A stretch of 64,000 bases of DNA, from positions 8,648,333 to 8,712,332 of the forward strand of contig NC_133293.1 in the NCBI RefSeq assembly GCF_005239225.2. Direction: 5' to 3'. This document shows positions 58,980 to 64,000 of this stretch, piece by piece (position 1 is the first letter of the stretch; the number at the start of each line of letters is the position of its first letter). Both the position numbers and the translations under genes were made by a program. This stretch comes from Populus alba. Lineage: Eukaryota > Streptophyta > Magnoliopsida > Malpighiales > Salicaceae. The notes below the pieces were generated by a model that worked only from the letters and a program-made list of their open reading frames with translations, had not been told where the DNA came from and made no database searches.

Positions 58980-59660
58980 ATTACCCGCGCTTTGTTGCGG
59001 ATCTGTATTTATGACAAATTAGAGTTTAAAATTAAATTAAAAAAAACAAATTTTGATAAAAAAAAACTAAGTAAAAAACAAAAAAAAAACTGAAATTCAA
59101 ATACTAAAAACCAAAAGGATCAATTTTTATTTTTTAGATAGGGAAAAGAAAAAGAAAAATTGACCAACAAAAAACCATTCGATAACTATTAACACACGCC
59201 GCATTGAAAAGAAAAAAAATATGATGATGACACATTCCATGACAAAATTGAAAGTTATTTTTTACCATTGGAAGACACACATGCACCTTCCAAAATATAA
59301 AAGTGCCTCCCACACACTTATACATACATAATAACACGTGAAGTTAACTTTTTAAATTCAAATAATATTTAATTAATGCAAATGGACATACATTCCCTGC
59401 TAAAAATGATGGAAAAAGCAATTATACCCTTAAATTAATTTTTAATGACCAATAAAACCCGTGAATAAAATCAAATTTCAAGGATATCACTTTTTTAGAA
59501 TTGCAAAAACATTATTGTACTGTTCAAATAAAACTGTACAAATAGATGGAGCTGAAGAATGTTTTTCAAACAAGGTTTAGTTTTTGTTAATATAAACAAG
59601 CGACAAGGAAAAAAAATACCCTCATCTCGCAAGTACATAAATCGAGGATGTTCTTTAGAA
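58980..59660 (-). mobile_element. Possible Helitron-like element, minus orientation
   Basis: ACCCGCGCTTTGTTGCGGAT at 58984-59003 can form a CCCGC/GCGG hairpin like the 3' hairpin of the 5.6-9.3 kb unit, read on the opposite strand. A-rich non-coding sequence follows to higher coordinates. No CTRR end is preserved and the far end is not defined. Confidence 0.35.
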
Positions 59661-60543
59661 GGAAGCCGGTTATTTGACACCGCCTGCTGAGGATCACGAT
59701 GGGTATATGATACATATCATGTCCACAATATATGCTTCCCGTTGATCCTTTTGATATAATTTATATCCTATGATCATCTTTCTTGGATGATGCAAATATA
59801 TGATCATCCAACTTCATCTAGATATTTTATGGCATTGTTTTGTTCAGTGCCTCCTACTGTGATGAAATAATGCGAGTTCTGTAATGGATTCTTCGTGTAT
59901 CATTTCAATAATTGTATTAAATGAACAAAGACTTGTTTATTCATAAATTCTATGACTACACCTACACTCGATTATTTCACATCAAATTATTGGCTGGACG
60001 CTCCAAATCAAGGCTAATGCTAAGGATTTTCTGGGTTTTATATATTAAATTTATTCCATTGTGCTGAAACCTCACAGGAGAAAATGCCCTCCCTGGATAG
60101 TTGTTGGGTTAGGTTCTGATGAGAGCTAGCAAGCTAGGTTAGTGCATTGCTAGGCTTGTGCTCGCAACTTGGTCTAGTGGTACGGTCTCTTTCAATGTTT
60201 TACATAAAGCCTCCACTAAAATACACGAGTGGTGCTCATGGCTTCGCCTTACAAATTAGTCCTAACACATTAATGTGCAAGTCTTTGCTTCCCACTCAAA
60301 GGAGAGGCTTCAATTTATTCACAACTCCTTCCTCTTTAGTAACAAGGCCGCCCTCATGGCTAAATTATGCCAGCTATGAGGAGCTATATATCGTATATTT
60401 CTATACATGTAAGTGCTTAATTTCTTAATTTAGCTATTTAGTACTATTATTTAAATAATTATATGTTGAGGTACTTTACTAGAATATTCTTTTCATAACC
60501 CAATTAGGAAGTATGTAGTTTTATGGTTAATAGGGCATGCTTG
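59661..60543. other. Intergenic DNA, no gene seen
   Basis: No recognisable gene. An A-box-like TGGTCTAGTGG at about 60171-60181 lacks a matching B-box and A-tail. A plus-strand frame at 60147-60428 resembles no protein I know. Confidence 0.4.
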
Positions 60544-60834
60544 TGTTAGAGAATGATATAAATCATATCTTGAAATCTTATCTAACAGCTTAACCTATTG
60601 AGTTGATATGATTTTTTGACATGATATTAGAGTCTTAATGAGCAAGTGGTCACGAATTCGAAACTCATTATCCCTATTTATTTGATAATAATCAAACACA
60701 AAGTAATATAGATCTGTGCAAATTTCAAATTTAAACAGCTTTCACTTAAGGAGATATGTTAGAAAATAATATAAATCATATCTTGAAATTTTATCTAACA
60801 GCTTAAAATATTGAGTTTGGATAGTTTTTTGATA
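60544..60834 (+). mobile_element. TRIM (miniature LTR retrotransposon) with target duplication
   Basis: Two LTRs of 78 bases (60544-60621 and 60757-60834) share TGTTAGA at the start, then ATATAAATCATATCTTGAAA and TATCTAACAGCTTAA. The primer-binding site TGATATTAGAGTC follows the left LTR and resembles the initiator-Met tRNA complement. A purine-rich AAGGAGA precedes the right LTR. GCTTG flanks both sides (60539-60543 and 60835-60839). The internal 135 bases have no coding capacity. The right LTR ends TA rather than CA, a point mutation. Confidence 0.85.
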
Positions 60835-62897
60835 GCTTGTTTTTTATTGGTTTTAATCTCAAACTAATATGATCAAATTATGATTATCAAGAACCTTAAA
60901 ATATTTGAACATGTTAAATATGGATAAAATATATCTATTGGCAAAAACAAGAACAAAAAGTTATTTACTAGAATTAATATTATTAATTTAAGTTTTAATT
61001 ATTTTATATTCTAATGAAGAATCTTTAAAGGTTTTTGGCATATGCCTATAAGGTACTCCACGATAACTTTTGAGAGTACAGCTATTTATAAAAGAATTTA
61101 AATATTAATTTCCCGTCTATTCCTGTGGATAAAAAAAATCCTAATCTCTTTGCTGATTCAAAGAATTCCGAGGACTAGTAGTGAAGGGTCAGCCTACGTA
61201 CATCAACGTAAATGATACCAATAAGATTCAGTAATTAACAGCATTATCACGAATGGATCAGCGAGCTAATATAAATTATATCAGCATTATCACGTATGTA
61301 GACTGTGCCTGCTTCTAACCACATTTAGACTTTATTACTAAATAGGTGTCCTTGCTATGCTATAAAAAATCAAATTTATAAAAATTCGAATGATGAAGGA
61401 ACTCATTGTAAAAATTAAAAGATACGCAATAATTTCATAAAAATAAATTGAAAAAAATATTGAATAATAAAATTAAAAAAAACTATAACTTAAAAAGGTG
61501 AAAAAACCAACATAAGCCCAATCAGGCCACCTGCAAAATGTGTGATATAATTGTTATATTGGGGTAATGTTGTTGAAGACAAATTGAATAAAATTATGAA
61601 ATTTAATTATCAAATAACTTAATATTGAAGGCCAAGATAACGCAAATCATTTTCAAACTAAATGAAAAATCCAATAGAAAAAAATTAAAAAATAATAATA
61701 ATAAAGCCTAATCTCCAATTAACTAAATTGAAGGATGAAACTAAAAAAAATATAAGCTTAAAAAAGAAAAAAAACAAGTAAACAAGGGCGAGTTTTCTAA
61801 ACTTGGGTTAATCTTTTAAATTCACAGCCCGTGAAATCTCAAACTTGAGTTCAACTAAGAAGATCGATTTTCAACCAATTTAATATTGAAGGATGAAACT
61901 AAAAAATAATTAATTTTAATTATTTTTCAAAGTAAACAAATAATAATTAAAAGAATATGGATCAGCCTTTAGCAATATTTCAAAGGGCATGGATTGTTTG
62001 GATTAATTTATATATACTTTAATTAATTTTATATGTTTTAAAATTAATAATCAAATAAATTTTTAATAATTATTATATTATCATATGGCTAGAATATAAA
62101 ATTACATGTATAGAAAATTACTGATTTCACGTTTTTATTACTGGCTACCTACTGTATGGTTGCAGGGCATGGATTTTGGTTGGACTTGATGTGCCTCCAT
62201 AATGCTTGGATAAGTTGATCGAAGAATCAAGTACAGCACTCGATCGTCGTCAACAAATACATGAGAGCCGCCACCAGGAAGTAAATATAATGGGGGAATA
62301 TCAAATGTCCTTGTCAATGGAAAAGAGGATTTGTAGTTCTTCTATTAGCGTATTTGTTAATACGATTGTAATTATTTTTTATATTATTTTAATATTAAAA
62401 TATATGTTAATAATGTTTTTTTTTAATTATTTTTAATATAGTATATTAAAATGATTTAAAAAAATTTAAAATATATTAATTTGAAATTAATAAAAAAATT
62501 AAAAAAATTATTATTTTTTTAAATATTTTTGAAACTGAGAGTTTATATGAATAGCGTCAAGCACCCATAAGGGGGAGATGCATGCTCGTAGCTCTACTTT
62601 TAATAGTACCTCTACCCACCCAGATGTGGCCTTTCCTTTCTTTTGTTTCAGAAAATGAGGTTGATGTAACTCTTTTGATTTGATTTCATTAGTTGACTGA
62701 TTTGCTCGCATCAGCCCTAGCAATATTCCAAAGGGCTTTTAAATCAGGTCAATTTTCTTTCCATGCATCATGCTCCATGAAACGAGATGATGTTCCATGA
62801 ATTTGAAATCACGGTAAATGAAACGACATGTATTTTCTGCTGCATGTCCAGGTGAAGAAGAAGAAAGAACAATGTCACTGAAAACAACATTGTTCTA

Positions 62898-62899
<2 letters not shown>

Positions 62900-62929
<30 letters not shown>
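62900..62929. repeat. ATT microsatellite
   Basis: About ten ATT trinucleotides in intergenic DNA. Confidence 0.85.
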
Positions 62930-62931
<2 letters not shown>

Positions 62932-63631
62932 ATGAAATGACGTCGTTTTGAACAAAACATATCGTTTTATTTAAATATGGTGCCAGCACGTTCATTTCCA
63001 AATCATTCCTCAACTTATCTTTTATTCATCTAAGTCCTCAAATGTAATTTTTATTTTAAGAATCAATTCAATTGCATCCTTGCCAATTTCAATCGTCGCC
63101 CCTATAGTTGGCCGTCTTTTTCACTTTAGTCCTTGGTTTTTAATTTGTGCATTTTGACCCTCAATTGATTAATATACTTCAAATTTCTTCAATTTGGTTC
63201 ATAATTCGATCAATTTCAATCTCTATATTTACACACCTTTTTTTCAATTTGATCATTGGTTTTGGATTTATGTCATGAAGTCCCTAATTGGCCAATAAAC
63301 TTCAATATTCATGCAATTAAGTCCCTGATTTGACCAAATTAACTCTTTAAAATTATATTTTGACCCCGAACTTTAATTTCATCAAATTAAAAACCAAATT
63401 GACATAAAAATCTATTTTTCTTGCCATTAAACCCTTTATAAATTTAATTAAACCTTCAATAAAATCCAATTGAGTCTGTAAACCTCTAATTTTGGACTTT
63501 TCTCCTTAAATTGAATTTTCTTTTCTAACAAGACTCTTATCATTCAAGTATATACTGTCAAAATTTCAATCTTTGTATTTTTTAACCTCCTTAATCAATT
63601 TTTCTTATCATTTTTTGAGCACACCAACCTC

Positions 63632-63635
<4 letters not shown>

Positions 63636-63688
<53 letters not shown>
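63636..63688. repeat. Long TA microsatellite
   Basis: About 26 TA/AT dinucleotides, the longest dinucleotide run in the window. The overlapping frame encoding alternating Ile and Tyr is an artefact of the repeat. Confidence 0.9.
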
Positions 63689-63691
<3 letters not shown>

Positions 63692-64000
63692 ATTTCCTTC
63701 CTACTTATATATTATTATTATTTTATTTTATTTTTATTTGTGTGGAGACCCAAAAATGGGTTACAGCAAGAAAATTCATTTGTAATATTTAATTTATGAC
63801 CTTGCAAGCGACCCTCCTTTATTTCTTTTTCTTCCTTCATTTTTCCTTGCAATAAACAACACAACCCCCTTATTGTATCACAAATCAACTTTCTACTACA
63901 AATCCAACTACTTTAGCACTCATTTTATCAATATCTCTATTCTGATTCAAATTTTATTAAGGATTTCCCACTTTAAGTAAGCGAAACTATCAATTTTCTT

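Larger units (their letters stand above)
60840..64000. other. AT-rich intergenic DNA, no gene seen
   Basis: It contains microsatellites, a decayed copy of the 14713-14912 element near 62355-62510, and a possible minus-oriented Helitron-like fragment near 61340-61900 (TGCTATGCTATAAAA resembles the reverse of the 53.09 kb hairpin arm). The span 62160-62340 is GC-richer with an open frame but no recognisable product. Confidence 0.4.

Noticed and set aside
60160..60420. Possible SINE with A-box-like TGGTCTAGTGG
   Set aside because: No B-box at a suitable distance, no A-tail and no flanking duplication were seen.
63573..63785. Plus-strand frame with alternating Ile and Tyr
   Set aside because: It is a translation of the long TA microsatellite.
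1..64000. CRISPR arrays, bacterial operons, rRNA or intact tRNA genes
   Set aside because: None are present. tRNA-like motifs occur only as SINE promoter boxes, and repeat spacing does not fit CRISPR.

Overview
The window is plant nuclear DNA from a dicot, most likely a poplar or close relative (Salicaceae). It has AT-rich intergenic DNA, GT-AG introns, plastid transit peptides, tRNA-derived SINEs, miniature LTR elements and Helitron-like repeats. The genus is an inference from overall character, not a database result.

Seven genes can be modelled, six of them exon by exon with consistent splice phases. On the plus strand, 9.7-28.7 kb: cyanase (9746-12640), a plastid RNA-editing factor of the MORF/RIP family closest to MORF2 (13424-15839), a large U2AF65-like three-RRM splicing protein (19039-26550) and plastid ribosomal protein bL28c (27925-28688). 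On the minus strand: eIF2B beta subunit (33790-29923), an NPGR2-like TPR protein (40170-35479) and a PMP22/Mpv17-type peroxisomal membrane protein (51145-49714). A short intronless plus-strand gene of unknown function lies at 45951-46343. An isolated first-exon-like fragment of a dihydroflavonol-reductase-type enzyme is at 1773-1919.

The gene order MORF2 - RRM protein - bL28c matches what I recall of Arabidopsis At2g33430 - At2g33435/33440 - At2g33450, so this block looks like old conserved microsynteny. The genes are unrelated housekeeping and organelle functions. No operon-like or cluster-type system is apparent.

The rest is repeat-rich. At 5.6-9.3 kb lies a head-to-tail dimer of a roughly 1.85 kb Helitron-like unit whose 3' end has a GC hairpin followed by CTAG-T. 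A SINE with a clear target-site duplication is at 2.76-2.95 kb and another at 55.37-55.57 kb. A 291-bp TRIM element with a perfect 5-bp target duplication is at 60.54-60.83 kb, with a decayed relative at 48.15-48.44 kb. Several local tandem duplications occur at 10.65, 14.44/15.06, 17.0, 21.44, 42.9, 54.1 and 55.0-55.8 kb. The most notable gene-level observations are a four-tract G-quadruplex motif just after the bL28c start codon, an acidic insert with an internal duplication inside the UHM/RRM3 of the U2AF-like protein, a NAGNAG acceptor in eIF2B beta, and two two-codon uORFs before the unknown gene.
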